This document shows positions 1 through 10,433 of a DNA stretch of 64,000 nucleotides, one piece after another. The notes beneath the pieces were generated by a model. That model worked only from the letters and a program-made list of their open reading frames with translations. It ran no database searches and was not told the origin of the DNA. The DNA comes from Bufo bufo (lineage: Eukaryota > Chordata > Amphibia > Anura > Bufonidae). Made by a program: the position numbers and the translations under genes. The stretch is taken from assembly GCF_905171765.1 (NCBI RefSeq), contig NC_053392.1, positions 409,578,366 to 409,642,365 of the forward strand, read 5' to 3'. Positions within the stretch are counted from its first letter, which is position 1. The number at the start of each line of letters is the position of its first letter.

Positions 1-1863
1 ACAAGTATAAACAGCTAAAATTAACCCCACATGGCTTACAACTACTGTAAAAAGGGCAATAAAAGACAAAAAGAGGGCATTTAAAAAATACAAATCTGAG
101 GGGTCAGCTGTAGCGTTTGAAGATTACAAAGGGCTTAATAAAATCTGCAAAAAGGAGATAAAATTAGCAAAGATACAAAATGAACAGCAGGTAGCAAAAG
201 AAATCCCGAAAAGTTTTTTAAATATATAAATGCTAAAAGACCTAGGTTTGAGTAGGTAGGTCCCCAAAATAATGGTAAGGGGGGGCGGGGGGGTAGTCAC
301 TGAACATAGGGAAAAGGCAGAGTTCCTAAATAGTTTTTTTTTTAGCTCTGTATATACAAAAGAAAGAAAGCTGATATATCTGTGGTGTCGGGGCTGTTGG
401 TACATCCAGTGATATACTCAATTGACTAACTGTAGATATGGTTCAAGAGAAGTTAAATAGGGTAAATGTGAACAAGGCTCCGAGTCCAGATGGATTACAC
501 CCAAGAGTGCTTAAAGAGCTCAGTTCAGTCATTGTTGTGCCCCTGTTTATAATTTTTAAAGATTCTCTAGGTATTAGTACAGTGCCAAGTGATTGGCGCA
601 AGGCAAACATGGTGCCCATATTCAAAAAAGGTTCAAGGTCCTCCACAGGTAATTATAGTTAGTTTAACTTCTGTTGTGGGAAAAATATTTAAAGGACTCT
701 TAAGGGACTATATACAGGAGTATGTGACTATAAATAATATTATAAGTGATAACCAGCATGGGTTTACCAAGGACAGAAGTTGTCAGACTAACCCGATTTA
801 TTTTTATGAGTAGGTGAGTAGTAGCCTGGACAGAGGGGCGGCTGTGGATGTAGTGTTTCTGGATTTTGCAAAGGCTTTTGATACTGTCCATCATAGACGC
901 TTAATAGGTAAAGTAAGGTCTATAGGCTTGGAAAGTATAGTTTGTAATTGGATTGAAAACTGGCTGAAGGACCGTGTCCAGAGAGTTGTGGTCAATGATT
1001 CCTATTCAGAATGGTCCCAGGTTATAACTGGTGTATCCCAAGGTTCAGTGCTGGGCCCTTTATGATTTAATTTATTTATTAATGATATTGAGGAGGGGAT
1101 TAATAGCACCATATCTATTTTTGCAGATGACACTAAGCTGTGTAGAACTGTACAGTCTATGGAAGATGTCCATAAACTACAAGCTGACTTGAACACTGAG
1201 CGATTGGGCATCAATCATAATCTCTGTGCTTCATATGTTCTAGGTGATGTAACACTGGGAGAGTCACTTATAGAGAAGGATTCAGGTGTCCTTGTGGATG
1301 GTAGATTAAATTATAGCATACAATGTCAATCAGCTGCTTCTAAGGCCACCAGGATATTGTCATGCATTAAATGAGGCATGGACCCTCGGGGCAGGGATGT
1401 AATATTACCACTTTACAAAGCATTGGTGCAGCCTTATCTGGGCACCAATACTTTGAAAGGACGCACTGCAGCTGGAAAAAGTACAGAGGAGAGCGACTAA
1501 AATGATAAGGGGAATGGAGGGTCTTAGTTATGAAGAAAGATTAAAAGAATTTAATTTATTTAGTCTTGAGAAGAGACGTCTAAGGGGGGACATGATTAAC
1601 CTATATAAATGGGCCATACAAAAAAATACGGTGAAAAGCTGTTCCATGTAAAATGGTCTCAAAAGACAAGGAGGCACTGCCTCCGATTGGAGAGGAAAAA
1701 GTTCAGTCTCCGGGAGCGTCAAACCTTCTTTACTGTAAGAACTGTGAAGCTGTGGCATAGACTTCCTCAGGACGTGGTCGCAGCAGGAACAGTAGACAGT
1801 TTCAAAAAGGGTTTAGACGAATTCTTAAAAGTTAAAAACATTAATGCTTATGAAAACCTGTAG
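1..1863 (+). pseudogene. CR1-like ORF2 reverse transcriptase, decayed
   Basis: Reverse transcriptase that would copy the element RNA at a nicked target. Visible pieces, spread over different frames: APSPDGLHPRVLKEL (438-520 region, RT block 1), VPSDWRKANMVPIFKKG, TSVVGKIFKGLLRDYI with DNQHGFTKDRSCQTN (about 660-800), VDVVFLDFAKAFDTVHH (catalytic Asp block, about 840-900), GVSQGSVLGPL ending in a stop at 1063, then FINDIEEGI and FADDTKL (catalytic box, FADD instead of the usual YADD, about 1120). Several stops and frameshifts make it non-functional. The endonuclease half is outside the window. Confidence 0.85.
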
Positions 1864-1960
1864 AAATCTGAGTCTCAATTCCTTTTGGGATTAGCATCCC
1901 CACCTATCCCTTGGTTGAACTTGATGTATGTATTTTTTCAACCGTATTAACTATGTAACA
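1..1960 (+). mobile_element. CR1-like LINE, 5' end outside the window
   Basis: Plus-strand non-LTR retrotransposon, cut on the left by the window edge. From 1 to about 240 lies the basic endonuclease-RT linker (AIKDKK-type lysine-rich stretch), then RT blocks, then the CR1-type C-terminal tail (FFTVRTVKLWHRLPQDVV, 1609-1863). The 3' UTR ends near 1960 in a TATGTAAC-like motif, as often seen at frog CR1/L2 tails. The lack of a long open frame marks an old copy. It resembles, but is clearly more decayed than, the CR1 copies at 58.9-64 kb. Confidence 0.85.
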
Positions 1961-2969
1961 GGAGTCTCCTTCAGGCCTAATACAAACAGGGAAATGCAAC
2001 ACACAGATCTCAAACAGAATACAAAAAGGGAAAGGAAAGACTTAAAGTCAAAGAAGCAATGGAAGCACCAGGAACTCCACAGGGATCCACACACCAGCAA
2101 TCCACAACTGAAACTGAAGCTATAAACCGCACAGCATTGTTGGAGAAGCAACAATAAATAAGGAAGGTTAAATGACCACATTAGCAACACCTGAGGCAAG
2201 GGGTGTGGTCATAACCAGAAACAACACAGACGCCTATTGATCCACAAGGGAAACCTGTCAGATCAAACCACGTGTTGCCAGTCTCACCGATCTCCTGCCA
2301 CCTGTCGCAGGAACATCCGTGAAAGTACTGTCTGTACATTAAAAATCAGGACAGCGGAACATAAAAGATTTATAGAAAATAAATTAAATCAGGTGCAGCA
2401 AAGAAATTTATGGGGGTAATTTACTTTTGTGGTGTACATCTGACTCAGATTCTGTTGCATGCCAAGGTGTACCAAAATCTGCAAATCTGGTGTGGTCGGG
2501 GAAGCCAGCCCATCCCATTCGTAATTTTCTACACCTAGTTCAGGCATAGAAAATGGACTAAATGTAAGACAGCCAGGAAGCTGTGCTACATTTAGAAACG
2601 GAGGTGGATACATTGAAATTATGTAGAGGCTAGTGCCTCTACATAAATTTGGTGATCCACCGCCAGCGCAGGGGCTTATTAAGACTGACGTCTAATGACA
2701 ACATCTGAGCTTAGGTGTATCAAATTTGGATAATTAGGAAAACATGTTACATTGAAGGTGGAGCTATGTGCTTTTAAAATGTAAGTGTTCAGTAGTACAC
2801 TAGTAGGCATCAGTAAGGACATGTCGGAATATTATGTTCTGGAATTTTGTGACCTTTAATGGACTGAATAAAGTAACTGAATTTATGTAATAGTTTGGAG
2901 ATAACTTTTGACTGATACATTCCCCCATGTTTGTGGATTGTGGAACATTGGGGGAGTTTTGTTAATACT
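1961..2969. other. No recognisable gene
   Basis: AT-rich intergenic stretch. The open frames on either strand are short and resemble no protein I know. The part around 2410-2710 reads like a decayed MITE (a GGGGGTAATTTAC-like start and a CTTATTAAGACTGACGTC-like end), but I could not fix its boundaries. Confidence 0.4.
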
Positions 2970-3363
2970 TTAAAGAGGGCCTATCACCTCTGCTGACATG
3001 TCTGTTTTAGTTAATAATTGTTCTCCACATGAAATTACTGGAACATTTATTTTCATATATAATGACTATGTTTTGCCATTCTTATTCTATTTATGAATAA
3101 AGGTCCAGATGAGTGTTACCAGTGGGAGTGAGTCCCTGCACAGTCCGACACTGTTCAATCAGTCCTGTCAGTTTCAGACTGTGCAGGGACACATGCTTAA
3201 CTGGTACTGCCCATCTGTACCTTTATCCATAAACTTTTAGCAGGAATAAAATAACGCCACAAGATGGATTTATAAGAAATTATTCTCCAGAATTGTAATT
3301 GCACAGGCAATGCAAGTAACTATCAAAACAGACAAATCATGACAGGCGATAGGTTCTATTTAA
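2970..3363. mobile_element. TTAA-flanked palindromic MITE
   Basis: Non-autonomous DNA transposon. TTAA at 2970-2973 and 3360-3363 brackets an element starting AGAGGGCCTATCACC and ending in the imperfect inverse (GGCGATAGGTTCTAT). Internal matches also oppose each other (CTGCACAGTCCGAC against CAGACTGTGCAGGGAC near 3135-3190). A TTAA target duplication with AGAGG-type ends fits the Kolobok or piggyBac superfamilies. It has no coding capacity. A similar element lies at 43386. Confidence 0.7.
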
Positions 3364-4290
3364 CGCCTCTATTGTGGTATAAAAACGATGGCAGGTCTTA
3401 GCGGGAAGAGCGTCTATGTGAGCTTGATCATCAGGTGACCCTGGTGACCCTGTCGTTCATGCAGGCACCACCAATCATCACTCCTGGGCAGCAGATTGTG
3501 CTGTCTAAACAGCCACCTGCTGCCCAGAAACAATGATTCTGTATGAGGACGAGGGGTCTCCTTCACTGAGAGAGCAGCCGAGAGTTGGTTCACCCTCATA
3601 CACATCAGATATAAAGCCATTCCTGGTGAAATCTGCACGTTCGAACAACATTCATTTACTGTGCATGGCCACCTTTACTAGCAAAAGGGTAAATGTACTT
3701 GTCAGTAGCTGGGACACAAAGCCTGTAACAAATGAAGGTAAACATTCAGCCACAGGAAGCCATTACCAACAGTGGATCCCAATTAGGCCCCAGCAGGAGT
3801 TCCTTGGCCTGCCTGCTGCTTTCCTCCTCCTTAAACACTTTGAAGACACAAACAGGTTATGTTTAGGAAACAAGGGCCCATAACTTATTCGCTGGCTTTC
3901 TGTCTCCTTACCCTGCTGACAATGTGTAAGCATGTTTTATTTCTCTCTAGTACTTTGCATTTGCTGCTCTATACCAGACAGTATTATACCATTATACAGG
4001 AGATTAGAGGAATGTTGATCTCACTGTCATAAATGCTGCATTTCTCAACAATGGAGGTTGTGGCTTAACAACAATGTGTTAGTTATCAGATGTGTAAATT
4101 ATTATGCAACTCACAGAAATAATTTTGATTTTGGTAATTATGTATTAAATATCATAAGCGTGACTAAATATAATAACCAATTAACCCAATAATATATAAA
4201 AGACATGATACCAATAGCTCTTTTTGAAATTAATCTGCCGCGATAAACACCAATAAATATTAATTAACACCATAAATTAATACATTTTCA
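3364..4290. other. No recognisable gene
   Basis: I see no gene or element with clear ends. A short inverted repeat around CTGGGCAGCAG / CTGCTGCCCAG (about 3485-3530) suggests a small MITE remnant. The rest is AT-rich. Confidence 0.4.
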
Positions 4291-4296
4291 CCAGAA

Positions 4297-4507
4297 TTAA
4301 AACCAACATATAGTAAATGAACCAGTCCACCCAGCATTAGCTGGGCGACAAACTCCCTCTAAGAAAAAACATTGAGACAGTTCATAAGAAATTAATAAGG
4401 GAAGGGGTAACGCGTGCAGGTCTTCAGTTCTTCGGTAAAAAGGGGTATATGCGATGGATGAGGAGGCTCCCATGATGGACCGCCAAAAGGACAGTGCCTG
4501 GACCAAT
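4297..4507 (-). pseudogene. L1-clade ORF2 C-terminus, beyond the copia insertion
   Basis: A 69-codon open frame (MVQALSFWRSIMG...) begins directly after the copia TSD and ends in WTGSFTICWF. I assign it to the LINE because it abuts the 5-bp duplication whose other copy borders the LINE at 10434. The residue pattern alone would not identify it. Confidence 0.5.
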
Positions 4508-4512
4508 CTATA

Positions 4513-4753
4513 TGTTGTTTATATATCAGAGAAGACACTAGTAGCTTGTGATGAGGCAGAACTTGGTTTAGTTGTGTAGATTATACAAGGTATTTCAGCA
4601 AACTGTAACAGCAGTCGTCTTGGTATAAAGAGAGAAAGAGAGAGAAACCAGTTTTACAGATATACACAACTGGTAACCTTAACATACAGTTTACTGGTCA
4701 AGTGATATTAATACACAATACTGTATATGGTACATGCTGTTGCATCCCCAACA
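4513..4753 (-). repeat. copia 3' LTR
   Basis: 241-bp LTR with TGTTG...CAACA ends. Its first part matches 10277-10428 closely through TATACCAAGA and CTGCTG. The differences are small indels and substitutions, which indicates an old insertion. A purine-rich tract lies just upstream on the minus strand. Confidence 0.85.
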
Positions 4754-4769
4754 CCCTTTCTCAACGGGG

Positions 4770-5280
4770 TTCAGGTGGCCTTTGCTTTGATGCAACATGT
4801 GCACTTGCCGAGTGTGTGGCAAGTAAATATTTTCAGGTCTTCGGATAGACCTCTCTTTGCAAAGTCCTTTATAGCTTCTGGGTTTCGATGCCCCAATCTT
4901 CTATGCCACAGGTGGATGCACTAACACATGTGGGTTATGAGTTGCCACTTTAGCCTTCTCACTTTCAGTGACGAGTTTGTACATATGTTCATTTTAACCT
5001 TCCTCTTGCTAGAATTGTCTTTCCATTTTGAATTGTGCATTCATTACTTCTGAACTGGACAGTGAGTCCATTGCTTACAAGGGTTTTAACTGATAGGAGG
5101 CTTCCTTCTAGACTTGGAACATACAGAACATTTTTTACAAGGATGCTCTGCTTGCCCCTGATGGCGTTTTGCAGTTCAGAAACCTCTGACCGTTACCTTC
5201 CGCTGTAATACTTTCTCGTCGCTTGTCATGTGATTTGTTGCCCCTGAATCAATGTACCATCCGTGTGAGGTACTATTCTG
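4770..5280 (-). pseudogene. copia protease and GAG-pre-integrase fragments
   Basis: Two domains in shifted frames. WYIDSGATNHMTSD (about 5272-5222) is the active-site loop of the copia retropepsin, with DSGA intact. LWHRRLGHRNPEAIKDFAKRG (split across the text; about 4917-4850) followed by FTCHTLGKCTCCIKAKAT is the HHCC zinc finger of the GAG-pre-integrase domain. Stops between them show decay. The frame then runs into the polypurine tract. Confidence 0.8.
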
Positions 5281-5509
5281 AGTCACTTTAAAAGTACCAC
5301 TCCATGATGCACTTTCATTTTCTTTCATGACTGCTTTAGCTTTTTCTCTTGTGGGTAGCTTCCGCTTTCACTGCTCAGCTTTCCAGATTGAACAGTTCTT
5401 TTTCTGGTTTCTTTGCTTTATCTTATGCATTCATGTACCTTCAGAGCTGTCTCTGATCTCTCGTTCTCTTCACTATGCAGATTTTCCTTTCTTCTGCTGT
5501 ATTCATCAA

Positions 5510-5693
5510 TTAATTTCCCTTAACATATTCTAGCTGCAGTTCAGTTTCTGGTCTAGTTTCTACATTTATAAGGGCACTGTATGATTTTGGAAGGCTGCAT
5601 AGCAGTAATGCTACTACATGATTGTCTTTCATTTCTTCACCTATTGCACCCAGCTGGTCCACAATCTCTAGCATAGCCTTTACATGTTCAGTA
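5510..5693 (-). pseudogene. copia Gag (UBN2-like) fragment
   Basis: Minus-strand frame MLEIVDQLGAIGEEM, LLLCSLPKSYSALINV and LQLEYVKG is the signature of copia Gag (gag-polypeptide of LTR copia, UBN2). It ends at a stop (5510), after which LIDEYSRRKENL-like coding continues in another frame. The upstream part of the same open frame (5694-5866) comes from the hAT terminus, not from copia. Confidence 0.8.
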
Positions 5694-6218
5694 GTGTTGG
5701 GCGAGCATGCTCGGCCAAACACTAATTTTACTCGAGCATCGAGATGCTCGGAACATAGGGGTTTTCGGCCGAATACCGGGTGTGCTCGAGCGCGATGCTC
5801 AAGTCTCCTCCCCGCATTTTTTTTGGCTGCTACGCGGCCAATAAACGTGCAGGTGAGTACTGTCATTCACTGTAATGCCGTAGCCATGTTGGCTACTGGC
5901 ATTACAGTGATTGGCTGGCAGGAATACGATGACACGTGTTCTGCTCAGTCTTAGTCAGGGATATCTGGAGAGCAGAGGGGAGAGATAGTGTAAGGAGTGA
6001 AATAGGATTTTTTTTTTGTTTTTATACTTGTTATAGACCCAAAAGTCCTTTTAAGGACTATTGTTGTGTGTGGCAGCAAGATATATTTTTAGCGCAACCT
6101 GCACTAAATTGCTAAAACTTGTTAGAGACCCAAAAGTCTTTTTATGGACTATAGTTGTATCTTGCAGCAATATATATTTTTAGCGCAACTTGCGCTAAAT
6201 AGCTTGCAATTGTTTGGC

Positions 6219-6985
6219 CGCTGCAGACAGCGACATTATCTGCACTACATCTCCTGTCTAACATGTGTGCAGCCTAAAAATATCTATGACATCCAGTGTA
6301 CTTTTTCCGTAGATGTTGTCCGCTGCGGACAGTTACATTACCTGCGATACATCTCCTGTATAACGTTTGCGTATCAGAAATATCAGTGAAATTTAGTCAA
6401 ATTTTTTTGCTGCTGGTGGCAGTGACATTACCTGCGCTACATCTCCAGTATAACGTTAGCCCATCCGAAATATCAGTGACATTCATTGTAATTTTTTTCG
6501 CCGCTGGTGACAGTGATATTATCTGCGCTACATCTCCTGTGTAACATGTGCGCAGCCTAAAAATATATGTGACATCCAGTGTACTTTTACTATAGACGGT
6601 GTCCGCTGCGGACAGTTACATTACTTGCGCTACATCTCCTGTATAACGTTTGTGTATCCGAAATATCAGTGACATTAATTCAGTGTAATTTTTTATTAGC
6701 CGCTGGTGACAGGGACATTACTTGCGCTATACCTCCTGTATAACATTTGTGCAACCTAAATATCAGTGACATTCATTTAGTGTCATTTTTAATTAGGTGG
6801 TGGAGACAGCGATATTACTTGGTTATAACTCCGGTATAACATTTGTGCAACCTAAATATCAGTGACATTCATTCAGTGTAATTTTTTATTAGGCGGTGGT
6901 GACAGCGACATTACTTGTGCTATACCTCCTGTATAACGTGTGCGCATCCTAAAAATATCTGTGACATTCTGTGTACTTTATTTGC
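6219..6985 (+). repeat. Tandem array in hAT copy 1, about eight units of 90-100 bp
   Basis: Units begin with GCCGCTG(C/G)(A/T)GACAG and continue ..ACATTA(C/T)(C/T)TGCGCTACATCTCCTGTATAAC...AATATCAGTGACATTCA. Starts lie near 6219, 6318, 6409, 6498, 6599, 6697, 6795 and 6891. Two further related repeats of about 120 bp (AGACCCAAAAGTC...TTTTAGCGCAAC) lie at 6030-6210. The array ends just before the first ATG (7031) of the transposase gene. Confidence 0.85.
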
Positions 6986-7030
6986 GCTACTGTACGTGTG
7001 ACATACTTGCAAGCATATACACTATTTAAT

Positions 7031-10000
7031 ATGCGCAAGGAGAGCAGTAAGGGACGGGGAAGTGGATTGCAGCAGATAATGCTTCCAGTCAGTTAAGCAC
7101 AACCCTGTCTTCCACAAAGTCCAGTCTCAGTAGCCAAGAGTCTGGTCAACAGAATCCTCATCCTGAAACTCCTTCCACCCACCATGGAGAGTCTTGGCAA
7201 ACAAGTGATCCCACACTCGGATATTCCAAGGAGCTCTTTTCATCGCCATTCCTTTATTTGGGCCTCTCGCCAACCCCGCTTGAAGGGGGACATGAGGAGA
7301 TCTTGTGCCCTGATTCCCAAACTCTGGATCATCCACAGTCAGAAGAAGATGACGGTGGGGAACGGCAATTAGTGTTTCATGAGGTGGATGATGATGATGA
7401 GTCACAGTTGTCAATAAGTTAACCGCAATTAGTGTCTCAAGAGGTCCATGATAAGGATGAGACAGTTGTCAATAACTGAGGTTGTTGTTAGGTCAACAAG
7501 TCAGGAGGATGACCAGAGTGAGGAAGTGGAAGAGGAGGTGCTGGACAATGAAGTTACTGACCCAACCTGGGAAGGTGGCAAGCCGAGCGAGGACAGCAGT
7601 ACAGAGGGGGAAGGGGATCTGCAGCACCGCAACAGGCTGGAAGAGGCAGTGGGGTGGCAAAAGGGAGAAGGTGGGCCAGGCTCTCACATGCCTCCATAGT
7701 GGTATCACAAATGCATTGTGAGGTAAAATAAAGCTGTGAGCCGCACCCACAACAGACCATGTAACACAGAAGCTACCAGGTGCAAAAGAATGTTACCAAC
7801 AAAATAAAGTGGCACATTCCATACACATAAAGACAAAAACTAACTGAGATAAGTGGCCTAAACGGGTGAAAATGCTCCAAACCCAGACACTGTAGCGTGT
7901 CTATAACCGGGGGAGCAATTCCTCCGCATGCGGTCCGCAGACAACGGCAATCCCCAGCAAAAAATGCGAACAATGGAGGATGCCGGCACGGACCGCATGC
8001 ACCACAAGAACATCTTACACAAAATGATACATTGCGCAGATGAAAAAATATACATACACAATTCACTGCAAAAAATTTAGCATTTTCCCCCGTTTAGGAA
8101 TTTTTTCTGTGAGTTTATGGCATCAAAGCACCTTAATAGGTGGGCCAAACACCTGGGTCCACAACCAGTGTCTGCGGGTCACACCACTGCGTCCCCTTCC
8201 CCTGTGTTACGCGCTGGACAATCCCCTGTCCAAGACGCAGGCCCGGATGCCTCCCGCCATGCACCTGAACCTTCACAAGCAGCATCAGCTAGCACATCCA
8301 CTTCTGTGTCCCAGCGCAGCGTACAGATGTCTATACCCCAGGCCTTTGAACGAAAGCACATATACCCAGCCACCCACCCACAGACCATAGCACTAATTGT
8401 GCACCTTTCCAAATTGCTGGCCCCGGAAATGTTGCCATTTAGGCTTGTGGACACAGGGTTTCTGCAACCTGATGGCGGCGGCTGTCCCGCGGTACTCTGT
8501 GTCCTGCCGCCAATATTTTTCACTGTGTGCAGTCCCAGTCTTAAACCAGCATGTGTCCCGTAACATCACCCGTGCCCTGACCAACACAGTTATTAGGAAG
8601 ACCCACTTAACGACTGACACATGGACAAGTGCTTTTGGCCAGGGATGCTACATTTCCCTGACGGCACACTCGGTGAACGTTAGTGGCTGCAACCCCCCTT
8701 ATGCTCCTCTGCCTCTTCCTCCACTTCCACCTCTGAATTATCTTCTTGCAGCACCTGTCAGACATCAGTCAGTAGCTGGAAGCAGTGTAGCACTGCAGTG
8801 GGGAAGCGGCAACAGGCCGTGCCTAAACTGATCTGCTTAGGTGACAAACAGCACACCGCCGCAGAGCTGTGGCAGGGGATAAGGGACCAGACTGAGCTGT
8901 GGCTCTCGCCACTCAACCTACAACAAGGCATGGTTGTGTCTGATAATGGCCGTAACTTGGTGGCGACTTTGGAGCTCGGCAAGCTCACACACATACCATG
9001 CCTAGCCCACGTGTTCAACCTAGTGGTTCAGCGGTTTCTCAAAACCTACCCCAATTTGCCTGAGCTACTGGTGAAGGTGCGCCGCGTGTGTGCCCATTTC
9101 CGCAAGTCATCTACAGTTTCTGCAGGTCTGGCAATTCTGCAGCAGCTCTTGCAATTGCCAGCTCACCGACTGTTGTGCGACGTGAGCACGTGCTGGAACT
9201 CCACGTTCCACATGTTGGCCAGGCTTTGTGAGCAGCAGAGGGCAGTAGTGGAATACCAGCTGCAACATGATCATCACCTTTCCAGTCAGCTTCCGCTCTT
9301 CACAAGCGACGAGTGGGCATTGATGTCTAATATCAGTGTAACCATCTCACTTCTGTGTCTATTCAAACGCTCGCTGCTCACAATTAAGGCGGACACTTTG
9401 CATGTGGAAGAGGTGGAATTGGGGGAAGACAGTACACAGGATGATAGCCAGACCACCCTCAGTTCATCTTCTCAGCGCGAATTGGATGATGAGGAGGAAT
9501 AGGAGACGGTTGCCTCTGCTACAGAGGGTATTACCCATGGAAGTTTTATTCCATCTGTTCAGCGTGGATGGATAGAAGAGGAGAAAGAGGATGAGGAGAT
9601 TGAGAGTCATCCTCCTGATGAGGACAGCAAAGTCTTGTCTGTTGGGACTCTGGCTCACATGGCTGACTATATGTTAGGCTGCCTTTCCCGTGACCCTCAT
9701 GTTGCACGCATTTTGGCCAACACCGATTACTGGTTGTTCACCCTTCTAGACCCCCGCTAAAAACTTCTCATCTCTCATTCCTGTGGTGGAGAGGACGAGT
9801 AAAATAGTGCAATACCAGAAGGTCCAAAAATTTCCAGCTGACAACGCTGGCTGCAGAGTACGTAGTTCCTTGGCCAACCAAGGAGGGGATATGAGGGGAA
9901 CACACAGCAGTTCCAACAGAGGCAGGGCAACACTCTCCAAGGCCTGGGACAGTTTTATGACACCCCGCCAGCACCCTCAACCTGATGCGCGGCCTAGTGT

Positions 10001-10110
10001 TTCAAGGAGGGAAAATTTTTGGAAGATGGTAGCAGACCATGTCAGTGTCCTCAGTGATCCCTGTGTGCCTTACAACTATTGGGTGTCCAAGCTGGATACG
10101 TAAAGGTGTG
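7031..10110 (+). pseudogene. hAT transposase, heavily broken
   Basis: Cut-and-paste transposase remnant. The N-terminal Ser/Glu-rich part starts near ATG 7031 and is then open without a Met (about 7117-7423, SSTKSSLSSQESGQQ..., EEDDGGERQL), continuing at 7448-7699 (EEEVLDNEVTDPTWE). Core: KLLAPEMLPFRLVD (about 8410), LTTDTWTSAFGQGCYISLTAHSVN (split over frames at about 8610; first catalytic Asp), MVVSDNGRNLVATLELGKL with IPCLAHVFNLVVQRFL (in 8798-9502; second Asp and the CxxH motif), DVSTCWNSTFHMLARL. C-terminus: YMLGCLSR..., NTDYWLFTLLDPR and YNYWVSKLDT, ending at 10103 before the rest of the dimerisation domain. The BED finger is not seen. Confidence 0.8.
7700..8110. other. Unexplained segment where the hAT BED finger should be
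   Basis: Between the acidic N-terminal part and MASKHLNRWAKHL (8117) there are about 400 bp without hAT similarity. They contain a short inverted pair (CCGCATGCGGTCCGCAG near 7922 and GGACCGCATGC near 7990). This could be a MITE insertion or a replacement. I found no TSD. Confidence 0.4.
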
Positions 10111-10276
10111 TGGACTGCATTACAAAAACTGCATGAACGTGCAAGCCTAAACAGTAAACTATGTCTGCTGTGCAAACTGTATAAGATGAGGCTGCAAAAA
10201 AGGCAGGAAATGGGTGAACATTAGTGTTGTTCCAGCACCAAAGTGCTCGGGTGCTCGAGTAGAACACCTCAGCAGC

Positions 10277-10428
10277 CATCTTGGTATAAAAAGAGAAAGA
10301 AAGAGAAGCCAACAAGTTTTACAGATATACTGTACATAACTGGTAACCTTAACATACAGTGCCATCTACTGGTCAAGTGATATTAATACACAATACTGTA
10401 TATGGTACATGCTGTTGCATCCCCAACA
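10277..10428 (-). repeat. copia 5' LTR, truncated remnant
   Basis: The first roughly 150 bp of the LTR, starting TGTTGGGG at 10428. The last third of the LTR, the primer-binding site and the start of gag are gone. The right end of the hAT abuts here. Confidence 0.85.
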
Positions 10429-10433
10429 CTATA

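Larger units (their letters stand above)
5694..10270 (+). mobile_element. hAT transposon (copy 1)
   Basis: Plus-strand hAT DNA transposon with BED-type/ZBED-like transposase remnants. The left end, about 5694, is GTGTTGGGCGAGCATGCTCG-like, with many GAGCATGCTCG/CTCGAGCA motifs. The right end (about 10215-10262) carries AGTGTTG and GTGCTCGGGTGCTCGAG, in partial inverse orientation. Flanking octamers TTCAGTAG (left) and CTCAGCAG (right) may be a diverged 8-bp TSD. A tandem array of about 95-bp units (6219-6985) precedes the coding part. Confidence 0.75.
4508..10433 (-). mobile_element. Ty1/copia LTR retrotransposon, internally deleted, with a hAT inside
   Basis: Minus-strand copia element bracketed by 5-bp TSD CTATA (4508-4512, 10429-10433). 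The 3' LTR is 4513-4753, starting TGTTGGGG and ending AACAACA on the minus strand. The 5' LTR is a 152-bp remnant (10277-10428). Remaining internal parts in order: Gag UBN2-like domain, retropepsin, GAG-pre-integrase finger. A deletion then joins this finger to the polypurine tract (GAGAAAGGG, about 4754-4764), so integrase core, RT and RNase H are missing. The hAT at 5694-10270 separates Gag from the 5' LTR. Confidence 0.85.

Noticed and set aside
3533..3883. 116-codon frame, plus strand
   Set aside because: No conserved motif; part of it lies in a small inverted repeat. Length is compatible with chance.
5622..5954. 110-codon frame, plus strand
   Set aside because: Antisense to copia Gag on one side and hAT terminus on the other.
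6219..6985. CRISPR-like array
   Set aside because: Units are diverged tandem repeats without constant repeats and unique spacers; the locus is a eukaryotic hAT element.
8117..8563. 148-codon frame as a possible host gene
   Set aside because: The sequence belongs to the hAT transposase (KLLAPEMLPFRLVD), with frameshifts into neighbouring frames.
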